A stretch of 64,000 bases of DNA, taken from NCBI GenBank assembly GCA_947500555.1, contig CANMSE010000001.1, forward strand, positions 248,001-312,000, in the 5' to 3' direction. Below are positions 54,918-63,689 of this stretch, one piece after another. The translations under genes were made by a program, and so were the position numbers. This stretch comes from an uncultured Fulvivirga sp. (GTDB lineage: Bacteria; Bacteroidota; Bacteroidia; Cytophagales; Cyclobacteriaceae). How positions within the stretch are numbered: the first letter of the stretch is position 1; each line of letters starts with the position of its first letter. A model generated the notes under the pieces. The model was not told where the DNA came from. It ran no database searches and saw only the letters and a list, made by a program, of their open reading frames with translations.

Positions 54918-57617
54918 AAAAGTGAAGAATTTTTTGCCGAAACTACCCCTTCGCTTCTTTCGCTGGTACTGCCATCCCGATTACTTAGAAGATTTAGAAG
55001 GGGACCTTTTAGAACGTTTTGAGGTGAATACAATAGAAAATGGGGCTTGGTCAGCCAGATGGAAATTTATAAAAGACGTAATCAGGCTTTTTAAGCCAGA
55101 AATAATACGTCCGATAGATGGGTACAAAAACTTAAACAACTACGGAATGATTAAAAATTATGTCAAAATCGGATGGAGAAATCTTTTAAAACACAAAGTT
55201 TACTCTGCACTTAATATAGGAGGTCTGGCTATCGGTATAACTGTAGCCCTACTAATCTCATTATGGGTTGTAGATGAATTCTCCTTCGACAAACACTATA
55301 AGAACTATGATAAGATGGCTGCTGTACTTCAGCACAATACCATGAATGGTGAAAAAGGTACCTGGAGTAGTCAATCCTATCAATTGGGTAGAGAGCTAAA
55401 AGCCAACTATAGCAACTATTTCGATCATATTGTTACTTCTTCCTTTCCTTCTGAAGCTATTTTAGCCCTAAATGAAACAAAAATTCATATTACCGGCTGC
55501 TATATGGATGAGCAGGCACCAGAGTTTCTCTCCTTAAATATGCTTGAGGGTGACCGAACCTCATTTGACAATGCAACTTCTGTTTTACTCTCATCAACAA
55601 CAGCTAAGATGCTTTTTGGCGACAATATAGCTTTAGATAAAATATTAAAAATTGACAATGGAAGAGAACTCAAAGTAATTGGAGTTTATGAAGATAGGCC
55701 TAGCACAGATAGTTTTCATGGTGAATTGGGATTTATAGCTCCATTGGACATTTTATCTGGTGGGGGAACGGACATGTATAGTGCAGGTGGCACTTACCTA
55801 GGTTGGGGTAATAATTGGCTTCAAGTATTAGTCACCTTAGCTGACAACATAAGTTTTGATCAAGCCTCCGAAGCGATTAAAGATGTAAAGGCCAATAGTA
55901 TTATAGAGGGGGATTTTGGAGCAAATTTTAAGCCTGAGCTTTTTGCATTCCCAATTTCTCAATGGCGATTATATTCTCACTTTGAGAACGGAGTAAATAT
56001 AGGTGGCAGAATCGCCTATGTCTGGCAGTTTGGAACAATTGGTATTTTCGTTTTGCTACTAGCCTGCATCAATTTCATGAACCTCAGTACTGCACGTGCC
56101 CAGAAAAGAGCAAAAGAAGTTGGTATTAGAAAGGCGATCGGGTCTAAAAGAGCACAGCTTGCCGGACAGTTTTTTACTGAGTCTTTTATTGTGGTTTCCA
56201 TAGCCTTCATAACCGGACTATTACTGACCAACCTGAGTTTGTCATGGTTTAATTCTATCACTGAAAAGAGTATTGACATACAATGGTCAAGTATGCCTTT
56301 TTGGATAGCAATTACAGCGGCAATAATCTTTATCACACTAGTTTCCAGTAGCTATCCGGCACTATTTCTATCAGGGTTTAAACCTATCAAAGCATTAAAA
56401 GGCACATTTAAACTAGGTAAAAGTGCTTCTTTTCCTCGTCAGGTATTAGTGGTGGCTCAGTTTACAGTTTCTATCACTTTGATCATTGGTACTACCGTAA
56501 TTTATCAGCAAATACAGTATGCCAAAGACCGACCTATCGGATATAGTTTAGATGGTCTCATCAACATACCCATAAAAACGTCAGAGGTAAGGAAGAATTT
56601 TGAGCGATTCAGAAACGAATTAAAAGCCAATAATCTAATAGCAGAAGTTTCCTCTTCTGAGACTTCCGTCACCAATATATGGCCCTCAGATGGTGGCTAT
56701 GAGTGGGAAGGTAAAGACCCCAATATGGAACCACATATTTATCGTGGAGCTGTGAGTCATGATTTTGGTAAAACAGTAGGATGGAAAATTATTGCAGGTC
56801 GGGATTTTGATGAAGCAGTTATTTCTGACTCCTCGGCCATGATCCTGAATCAGGCAGCCGTTGATTATATGGGGCTAGAAAATCCTGTCGGTCAGATAGT
56901 GACATTTTATGGTGATGATTACAAAGTAATTGGTGTGGCAGAAGATATGCTCTCGCAAGCCGCATATTCATCTACTAACCAAACAGCTTTCATAATTGCA
57001 CCTGAACAACGTCTAAAACTAATACACGTCAGGTTAGCCCCTCAGGTAAGTGTAGGTCAAGCACTTGAACAAGTCGAAAGTATTTTCATTAAACATAATA
57101 CTGAGACACCTTTTGAGTATGTCTTTGCTGATGACGAATTCGCTGAAAAATATGAATTTGAAGAACAGGTTGCCAATTTGGTTGGGGTTTTCACGGGTTT
57201 AGCGATTTTCATCAGTTGTTTAGGATTATTTGGGCTGGCATCCTTTATGGCTGAGCAACGTGCTAAAGAAATAGGTATTAGAAAAGTAATTGGTGCTTCT
57301 GTATATAGCCTTTGGAAATTGCTTTCAAAAGACTTTATTGTCTTGGTGGTTTTAGCTGCTATAATCTCTATGCCCTTAGGATATTATTTTATGAATGACT
57401 GGCTGAATGATTATGAATATCGAACGGAGATCAGTTGGTGGATCTTTGCTTTGGCCATTACCGGGGCACTAGTTGTTACGCTGACAACCGTGAGTTACCA
57501 GTCAGTAAAGGCTGCATTGGTAAATCCGGTAAAAAGCTTAAAAGCTGAATAAATTTTAATGAAAGAACTCCAGCCACCTAAACTACCGCACCGATTCTTT
57601 CGCTGGTACTGCCATCC
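52326..57617 (+). repeat. Three dispersed copies of an identical 23-bp segment
   Basis: The same 23 bases occur at 52326-52348, 54955-54977 and 57595-57617. They begin TTCTTTCGCTGG and end GCCATCC, inside the prefix-coding parts of permeases E, F and G. The copies are 2629 and 2640 bp apart, that is, one per gene. The surrounding prefix DNA is also similar while the bodies differ. The coordinates span all three copies; the DNA between them is the permease genes. Confidence 0.85.
54922..57552 (+). CDS. Permease F: prefix domain plus FtsX/MacB-like permease
   Basis: The protein has 876 residues starting at GTG (54922), 4 bp after permease E. The start is supported by the prefix alignment (KLPLRFFRWYCHPDYLEDLE). 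The core-start methionine is residue 76 (55147: MIKNYVKIGWRNLLKHKV). Coupling motifs are RAKEVGIRKAIGS and RAKEIGIRKVIGA. It ends VNPVKSLKAE. Permease G follows after 6 bp. The first periplasmic domain is rich in Gly and Ser (SGGGTDMYSAGGTYLGWG) where E and G are not, hinting at a different ligand surface. Confidence 0.9.
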   Translation: MKNFLPKLPLRFFRWYCHPDYLEDLEGDLLERFEVNTIENGAWSARWKFIKDVIRLFKPEIIRPIDGYKNLNNYGMIKNYVKIGWRNLLKHKVYSALNIGGLAIGITVALLISLWVVDEFSFDKHYKNYDKMAAVLQHNTMNGEKGTWSSQSYQLGRELKANYSNYFDHIVTSSFPSEAILALNETKIHITGCYMDEQAPEFLSLNMLEGDRTSFDNATSVLLSSTTAKMLFGDNIALDKILKIDNGRELKVIGVYEDRPSTDSFHGELGFIAPLDILSGGGTDMYSAGGTYLGWGNNWLQVLVTLADNISFDQASEAIKDVKANSIIEGDFGANFKPELFAFPISQWRLYSHFENGVNIGGRIAYVWQFGTIGIFVLLLACINFMNLSTARAQKRAKEVGIRKAIGSKRAQLAGQFFTESFIVVSIAFITGLLLTNLSLSWFNSITEKSIDIQWSSMPFWIAITAAIIFITLVSSSYPALFLSGFKPIKALKGTFKLGKSASFPRQVLVVAQFTVSITLIIGTTVIYQQIQYAKDRPIGYSLDGLINIPIKTSEVRKNFERFRNELKANNLIAEVSSSETSVTNIWPSDGGYEWEGKDPNMEPHIYRGAVSHDFGKTVGWKIIAGRDFDEAVISDSSAMILNQAAVDYMGLENPVGQIVTFYGDDYKVIGVAEDMLSQAAYSSTNQTAFIIAPEQRLKLIHVRLAPQVSVGQALEQVESIFIKHNTETPFEYVFADDEFAEKYEFEEQVANLVGVFTGLAIFISCLGLFGLASFMAEQRAKEIGIRKVIGASVYSLWKLLSKDFIVLVVLAAIISMPLGYYFMNDWLNDYEYRTEISWWIFALAITGALVVTLTTVSYQSVKAALVNPVKSLKAE

Positions 57618-60195
57618 GGACTACTTAGAAGATCTAGAAGGTGACCTCATGGAAAGGTTAGAAAAACAAAGGTTAGAAAAACCTGCTCAATCCGCTAAAT
57701 GGAGGTTTACTTCAGACGTGATCCGACTTTTTAGACCTGGAATTATACGACCAATAACTCAAATACAACAACTAAATCAATTCGATATGTTTAAAAATTA
57801 TTATAAAGTAGCATGGCGACACATTATCAAAGAAAAATTTTACTCTACTATCAATATAGTTGGATTAGGAGTAGGGTTAACATGCTGTATTCTGATTGCC
57901 TTTTTTGTGAAGAACGAATTATCATATGACAACTATCATGAAAAGTTAGATCGTACCTATCGAATACTTCAGGCATATAAAGCAGGTGCTGAACGAGATG
58001 TAGTGCCGACATCTGAAGAGTTTCAATTTTGGGGTAACGCCCCAGTAGGTCCTGCATTTAAGGATGAGTTCCCTGAGGTTGAACAGTTTTGCCGATTCAC
58101 ACCTGGTCATAGCAAGCTAATTAAAGTTGGTGATGAAATTTATGATGAAAAAAATGTTGTTTTTGGAGATTCCACAGCATTTCAGGTGTTTAGTTGGGAT
58201 CTCATTTCGGGAAATCCTGAGACCGTTCTTAGTCAACCGAACACCATAGTACTCACAGAAACCTTAGCAAAAAAGTATTTCGGAAAACAAGAGGCAATGG
58301 GCAAAATTGTAACTTACAATAAGACTGTTGAATGTGTAGTAACAGGAATTATGAAAGATGTGCCTGCTAACTCTCACTTCACCTTTGAAGGCATTATCTC
58401 TATGGGTACCTTCTATAATCAGCGTTCTTGGATTTTTGATTCATGGGGTTATGTCGATTTTTATAACTACTTCACACTAAAAGAAAATAGCAATATAGAA
58501 TCGATAAAACCAAGATTTGATGATATGGTCAAAAAATATACTGCTGATTGGGAAAATTCGAGATACTATGTTGATGTAGAACCTCTTAAGGGCGCCTACC
58601 TAAATTCTGTAGCAAGCAGGCAAGCAGGAAAAATGGGTAGCCAATCCAATATAATTTTATTCACAGCAATTGGCATTTTCATACTTCTCATTGCATGCAT
58701 CAATTTCATCAACCTTTCAACGGCTAGGTCTTTAGAACGAGCAAAAGAAATTGGGATAAGAAAGGTGGTTGGAGCCAGGAAATTTTCTTTAGTATATCAA
58801 TTTTTATCAGAATTCTTCCTGCTTTCCATTTTTTCAGGGGTGCTATCGTTGGTATTGGTCATAATTATAGCCCCATATTTAAATGAGTTTGCAGGAATAT
58901 CTATAACCCCTGACGATATTCTGAATGTTCCTTTTCTCGGTTTTTTTGGGCTGGGTTTAATAATAGTTGGCCTATTTTCAGGAAGTTACCCTGCCTTTTT
59001 ATTATCAAAATTTCAACCGGCAAAAGTTCTAAAAGGTAATTTTAAAAGCGGTAAAAGTGGGGTTGCTCTAAGAAAGGCACTGGTGTCTTTTCAATTTATA
59101 TTGACCATTACTTTGATCATCGGAACAGCGACTATATATAACCAGCTAACCTATTTGCAGAATCATGAGTTAGGTTTTGAAAAAGATCAAACTTTGATAT
59201 TAGAATTTGGCTTTGATGGACAAGTCCAGGAAAATATTGAAGCTCTGAAGAATGAATTTGAAAAGACTCCCAATATTCTCTCCGTTTGTGCCTCGCGAGC
59301 AGTACCTGGTAATTTTTATCCAAATGCTGGTACTCAAATAGAAAATTTAGAAGGTGAATTAGAGCCTCATAGCCCCGCCATTTATGAAATTGACCCTGAC
59401 TTCATTCCTTTTTATGATATCCAGGTATTAGCCGGCAGAAGTTTTTCTTATGACCACTACTCAGATTCCGTAGAAGCTCTTATGATTAATATGGCTGCAG
59501 CCAAACTTTGGGGCTATACCAACCCCGAGCACGTTATCGGAAAAAAGTTTGATCAGTGGGGAAAGACAGGAGAAGTGATTGGTGTGGTAGATGATTTCAA
59601 TTATCAGTCACTGCATTCAGAGGTTGAACCCCTGACCTTACGGTTTGAGCCTTACAGTATGGCTAAATTTTCTTTAAAGCTAAGTGCAGGAGATGTCTAC
59701 ACCACCATCAAAGACCTTGAAGAAAAATGGAAAGAATTGATCCCTCAGCGACCATTTACCTACTATTTCATTGACGATAATTTTGATAAACAGTATCGGT
59801 CCGATGAGAAATTCGCTCAATTATTTTCTTCGTTTGCCGGGCTGGCAATAGTCATTGCCTTTTTAGGTTTGTTTGGACTCACAACTTACACTACATCACA
59901 AAGAATTAAAGAAATTGGAATTCGTAAAGTACTCGGGGCATCTCTTCGTTCAATCCTCCTCCTACTGTCAAAAGATTTATCGAAACTTCTAGTGATCTCC
60001 TTTATTATCGCCATTCCCATTTCATGGTTTGCTATTCAGAAATGGCTCGAAGGATTTGCATACCAAGCCCCTTTGAGCATAAGTATATATTTTCTGACCG
60101 CTTTCATAATTTCCCTTATTGCATTTGGAACTATGAGCTGGCAATCGATGAAGGCTGCTTTACAAAATCCCGTTAACTCACTAAAGAATGAATAA
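57559..60195 (+). CDS. Permease G: prefix domain plus FtsX/MacB-like permease
   Basis: The protein has 878 residues. The prefix (about 8-70) matches that of E and F (RFFRWYCHPDYLEDLEGDL). The core-start methionine is residue 77 (57787: MFKNYYKVAWRHIIKEKF). The permease body is the most distant of the set. PCD1 contains GKIVTYNKTVECVVTGIM and VPANSHFTFEG, nearer to general Bacteroidota FtsX permeases, and the motif before TM2 that reads WHL in E is absent here. Coupling motifs are RAKEIGIRKVVGA and RIKEIGIRKVLGA. It ends QNPVNSLKNE. It is the last gene of the set; a 247-bp gap follows. Confidence 0.9.
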   Translation: MKELQPPKLPHRFFRWYCHPDYLEDLEGDLMERLEKQRLEKPAQSAKWRFTSDVIRLFRPGIIRPITQIQQLNQFDMFKNYYKVAWRHIIKEKFYSTINIVGLGVGLTCCILIAFFVKNELSYDNYHEKLDRTYRILQAYKAGAERDVVPTSEEFQFWGNAPVGPAFKDEFPEVEQFCRFTPGHSKLIKVGDEIYDEKNVVFGDSTAFQVFSWDLISGNPETVLSQPNTIVLTETLAKKYFGKQEAMGKIVTYNKTVECVVTGIMKDVPANSHFTFEGIISMGTFYNQRSWIFDSWGYVDFYNYFTLKENSNIESIKPRFDDMVKKYTADWENSRYYVDVEPLKGAYLNSVASRQAGKMGSQSNIILFTAIGIFILLIACINFINLSTARSLERAKEIGIRKVVGARKFSLVYQFLSEFFLLSIFSGVLSLVLVIIIAPYLNEFAGISITPDDILNVPFLGFFGLGLIIVGLFSGSYPAFLLSKFQPAKVLKGNFKSGKSGVALRKALVSFQFILTITLIIGTATIYNQLTYLQNHELGFEKDQTLILEFGFDGQVQENIEALKNEFEKTPNILSVCASRAVPGNFYPNAGTQIENLEGELEPHSPAIYEIDPDFIPFYDIQVLAGRSFSYDHYSDSVEALMINMAAAKLWGYTNPEHVIGKKFDQWGKTGEVIGVVDDFNYQSLHSEVEPLTLRFEPYSMAKFSLKLSAGDVYTTIKDLEEKWKELIPQRPFTYYFIDDNFDKQYRSDEKFAQLFSSFAGLAIVIAFLGLFGLTTYTTSQRIKEIGIRKVLGASLRSILLLLSKDLSKLLVISFIIAIPISWFAIQKWLEGFAYQAPLSISIYFLTAFIISLIAFGTMSWQSMKAALQNPVNSLKNE

Positions 60196-60376
60196 CCAGA
60201 GCCCATAATAATGGTTTAATAGCTAGTCATTAAATTCAACTTCTTTGATTCATTAATTACTACCGAAATACTAGGTTATCTACTGAAGTAGGCTAAAATC
60301 TATATTTTCTATTATTGCCCCTTAACTATAAACAATTCTAGCTGTTTTAATTTTAGAACGATTGGCATAATTAATG

Positions 60377-60393
60377 AAACCAATCATTGGTTT
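60377..60393. promoter_or_regulatory. 17-bp dyad upstream of the LuxR-type gene
   Basis: AAACCAAT-C-ATTGGTTT has two perfect 8-bp inverted arms around one base and lies 49 bp before the regulator ATG. An overlapping weaker pair GATTGG (60360-60365)/CCAATC (60380-60385) is also present. The size and position suit a binding site for a dimeric LuxR/GerE-type protein, possibly autoregulation. The rest of the 247-bp gap after permease G shows nothing else I can name. Confidence 0.45.
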
Positions 60394-60442
60394 ACAATCT
60401 ATTTTGATTGAATTTAAACTTATACTTAAAAACGCATACTAA

Positions 60443-61324
60443 ATGTTTCCCACGATAGCACTTAATCTGGCAACACTCTTTTTACTCATTATTGTCAGTG
60501 CTGCCGTTATAGTGGGGAATTTTAACAGACGTACCGTATCATTTTATATAATGATTTTCTTATTGCTGATTCCGGTATTTGCTCAGATCAGACAACTTCT
60601 TGCACTTTATGATCTTCTTCAGCATGTTCCTTTTTACCTACTGTTAGTGTACATTTTGCTACGACTTATTGGCCCTCTTATAAATTATCTTGTCCATTTA
60701 CAGTTGGAAAGAAAATTCAACTTTCTTAGTTGGGTTAACCTACTTACCTATTTGGTCTTTTTGTATATAGGATTTATAAGCGTAAGATTTTTCTTAATTA
60801 ATAGCTACGGAGCCGATGAACTTATTGCAACATTCAAAGAAGACAATATCTTGTCAATAACCTACCCAATTTTGCAACTTCTGCATGTAGGGCAAGCCCT
60901 GTACCTTCTGCACAATAGGCCTGGTGAAACCAAAAAAGGCCTGATTTACTTTATAAAAACCTCCATAATAGTTGTGGTTGTAGTTCTTATTATTTTGCAA
61001 TTAGGATACTTTGTTTTTGACCGATATACTGTAGAGTTTATTGTCGCACCCATAATATTCCTTATTGTCTATTCTGCTATATTATTTATTTCAATAAAAT
61101 ACTCTGCCCTTTTTGAATCCCCTCAAAAAACTGAAAGTTTAAGTTTACTCAGCAAACGAGAAAATGATGTGATGCAAAAACTGATTGCCGGTAAGACTGA
61201 TAAAGAAATAGCAGACGAACTACATTTATCGGTAAATACCATCGCCACTTACTGCAGACGAATTTATGCCAAACTGGAAGTTAAGAACCGGACTGAGGCT
61301 ACCCGAAAATATCTCAATATTTGA
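60443..61324 (+). CDS. Membrane-embedded LuxR-type regulator
   Basis: A 293-residue protein with seven or so hydrophobic helices (about 5-225) and a C-terminal GerE/LuxR helix-turn-helix (about 230-293: LSKRENDVMQKLIAGKTDKE, then SVNTIATYCRRIYAKLEVK). It has no receiver domain, so it is a one-component membrane regulator. The design parallels the AraC-type membrane regulator on the other side of the PadR3 set. It follows permease G on the same strand after 247 bp and probably has its own promoter. Confidence 0.88.
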   Translation: MFPTIALNLATLFLLIIVSAAVIVGNFNRRTVSFYIMIFLLLIPVFAQIRQLLALYDLLQHVPFYLLLVYILLRLIGPLINYLVHLQLERKFNFLSWVNLLTYLVFLYIGFISVRFFLINSYGADELIATFKEDNILSITYPILQLLHVGQALYLLHNRPGETKKGLIYFIKTSIIVVVVVLIILQLGYFVFDRYTVEFIVAPIIFLIVYSAILFISIKYSALFESPQKTESLSLLSKRENDVMQKLIAGKTDKEIADELHLSVNTIATYCRRIYAKLEVKNRTEATRKYLNI

Positions 61325-61342
61325 GCATTCACTACTTTTTTG

Positions 61343-62962
61343 TCAATTATTCTTTTTTGACTTAAGCTGTGCTATCTCTTTCTTGAGCTGATTGTACGTT
61401 GCAGTATATCGTGAATCCAACTCATTTTTTTTCAATAATTCCATGATTGTCTTATTGTAGTAAATGGCGTTATCATAACTATCATTGGCGGTATAAGCTA
61501 ATACTAACAGGCTCAGACCTGATCGCTCTATTTCCTCATAGGTCTTGATCAAATTTTCCGCCAGATGGTCAAGTATCAACGCTTCTAACACGGCAATCCT
61601 TGCCGGATGCACTGGTGGCTGATTGGTGGCAAAGTCCCGAATAATTCGTGCCCCCAAGCGAATATCAAAATTGAGCTTACCATTTTTCACCCAATCAATC
61701 AACGTATTCTTACTATTATTCACCACTACTTCAGTCACTAAAGCAGTATCCAACTGGGCAATTTTGGAGCTAATAAACGCATCCTGAACTTCAGGTTCTG
61801 ATGCGCGTGAAGCATACTTTTGCTCAAACTCTACAAAGGCCTTGTGTATTTCTTCTTTAAAAGGGTCAGAAAGTGGCTGTGGTATTTGAAGTAGCTTTTT
61901 TAGTATGCCAGTAAGTTCTTCACTTGGAGACTGATTTTTTAGTTTCTCCTTTTCAATAACACTTTGTACCTCAGCCCATTCAAGCGTAAATGAGTCATCT
62001 CCATCATTTAAGCCTATAGACCTAGAAACTAACTCCTCATTTTCATAGACAGTGTATCTCCATTCTTTTTCATTAGACGAATAGAAAATTTTACCGAACT
62101 CTGAGGCTAATTCTTCCCCTTTAGCTCCATTATTTTGTGGTATTGTAAATTGCTGATACTTGTCAGACCCAAAGTGGTAGCTGAAAGTCATGTTATCGTA
62201 AATGAAAATCACCTGGTCTTTTAAGGGATGATATTTTAATCCAAAGGCTCCCCGTCTACCAAAATAAAATGGAGCTTTCTTGAGTTCTTGATTGGACTTA
62301 TCCATTAAAAATAATTCGTAAGGACCCTTGATTGAAGCCAGAAAAAATAGATAATCTTTCGTTTCTTGAGGTTTTAGAATAAATCTGCCATACTCATCGA
62401 TTTTAGACAAGTCTATTTCCGAATAGGATTCTGTTTCAAATGAATAGCTTCTAATCTTCAGACCACTATAAATAGGGTAATGTAGTACCTTACCGTCTGT
62501 AGAAAAAGATAGAATAGCCATACCGTAGTTTTCATTAAACTCAGCTATTCGATCTTTCAAATCACCATTGTAGCTAAAATCCTCTAAAAACCTCAGATCT
62601 AGAGCCCTGCCGTTATTATAAACTTCTACACCGTAATCTGAAATACCAACTAACTTGCCGTTGGCATAACAAAGTACCTCTCTGACACCATCAGGAGCAT
62701 AAAATGTCTCGGTTTCGTTAGTAAGTTCATTTAGTCTCAATAGCTCAAGTCCGGATGTAGTGCTAACTTCCATCACTTCCTCGTCATAGGCAACTTCCTC
62801 CTCTTCCATGGCTATTTCTTCATTCACTTCTTGGTTACTACTAAGCACAAATACAGGGCTTTGATTGTTATAGCCAACAAACTTTAAAACATTTTCAGAC
62901 TCTTGACAGTAGGCCAAATTGGTAAAAAAAAGGAGGGCAATAAGAGTTAGTATTATCTTCAT
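61343..62962 (-). CDS. Secreted protein of unknown function
   Basis: A 539-residue protein with a signal peptide ending AYC-QESE. An acidic stretch (about 47-66) is rich in Glu. Residues about 70-340 are a series of beta-strand repeats with DYGVEVYNNG, ILSFSTDGKVLHYPI and FYSSNEKEWRYTVYENE, suggesting a beta-propeller without recognisable WD or Kelch signatures. Residues about 350-539 are helical, ending in a basic tail. I recognise no family. It lies 21 bp downstream of the lipoprotein gene on the same strand, so both probably form one unit. Confidence 0.65.
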   Translation of the reverse strand: MKIILTLIALLFFTNLAYCQESENVLKFVGYNNQSPVFVLSSNQEVNEEIAMEEEEVAYDEEVMEVSTTSGLELLRLNELTNETETFYAPDGVREVLCYANGKLVGISDYGVEVYNNGRALDLRFLEDFSYNGDLKDRIAEFNENYGMAILSFSTDGKVLHYPIYSGLKIRSYSFETESYSEIDLSKIDEYGRFILKPQETKDYLFFLASIKGPYELFLMDKSNQELKKAPFYFGRRGAFGLKYHPLKDQVIFIYDNMTFSYHFGSDKYQQFTIPQNNGAKGEELASEFGKIFYSSNEKEWRYTVYENEELVSRSIGLNDGDDSFTLEWAEVQSVIEKEKLKNQSPSEELTGILKKLLQIPQPLSDPFKEEIHKAFVEFEQKYASRASEPEVQDAFISSKIAQLDTALVTEVVVNNSKNTLIDWVKNGKLNFDIRLGARIIRDFATNQPPVHPARIAVLEALILDHLAENLIKTYEEIERSGLSLLVLAYTANDSYDNAIYYNKTIMELLKKNELDSRYTATYNQLKKEIAQLKSKKNN

Positions 62963-62983
62963 ATCCGCTTTCTTAATAATGAT

Positions 62984-63559
62984 TTACAAGCCCCACTTCA
63001 TCGCTCCTTGGACATCTACTGTCAGATCATCAAATGATGTCAAGTTTTTAACATCAAACTCAATATCAAAAACGTATGGGAATTCTGTTGAGGTAGTATT
63101 AGAAACTGTGACTGTTCCGGTAGATGCAGTAAACGTATTATAGCCTTCATCTGCCCCTATCACAAATATCTCCACATAAGTTTCATCTAAAGCTGCCCCT
63201 TCCGTAGTGGCAATGAAAGTCCCATTGGGTGGACTTGATCTATTTAAAGAAGTGGGAATGTAAAAACTAAGGGAAACAGATAGAGAATTTGATTCTATCA
63301 GATCACTTAAGGTTACCCTAAATACTTCATAGTCTTTTCCGTTAATCGTAGCTGTTAATGGAGAAGCAACTAAAGTGCCACCAGTAGATAGTGTAAATGT
63401 TTCGTTTCCACTAACATTAATCATACCCTCACCCCTTTTTAAGTCGGCAAGCGATATGGTAGCTGCTGCACCGGGTACCGCTTCGTCCCCATCATCGTCT
63501 CCGCAAGAAATAATAGTTACTAATAAAAGCAGGTAAATAAAATTGATTGCCTTGTTCAT
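62984..63559 (-). CDS. Surface lipoprotein of unknown function
   Basis: The protein has 191 residues from the ATG at 63559, which gives a normal lipoprotein signal (MNKAINFIYLLLLVTIISC). The longer start at 63598 adds 13 residues and is less likely. The lipid-attachment Cys is followed by GDDDGDE, an acidic run like the Bacteroidota lipoprotein-export signal that sends lipoproteins to the cell surface. The mature domain is all beta with Thr- and Ser-rich strands. No family is recognised. It precedes the 539-residue secreted protein by 21 bp. Confidence 0.7.
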   Translation of the reverse strand: MNKAINFIYLLLLVTIISCGDDDGDEAVPGAAATISLADLKRGEGMINVSGNETFTLSTGGTLVASPLTATINGKDYEVFRVTLSDLIESNSLSVSLSFYIPTSLNRSSPPNGTFIATTEGAALDETYVEIFVIGADEGYNTFTASTGTVTVSNTTSTEFPYVFDIEFDVKNLTSFDDLTVDVQGAMKWGL

Positions 63560-63689
63560 CTTTTTAGTTGGTTTTAAACCACCAAAGTAGAATTTCAAGA
63601 AATTTTAAGCTGTCATTAACATTAATGAAATGTCATGTCATTAATAATGACTACGCTGAAAACAATCAAAAACTAAGCATTGACATTAA

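Noticed and set aside
56016..56336. 106-residue minus-strand open frame inside permease F
   Set aside because: It is antisense to an unbroken permease core with conserved motifs; a shadow frame.
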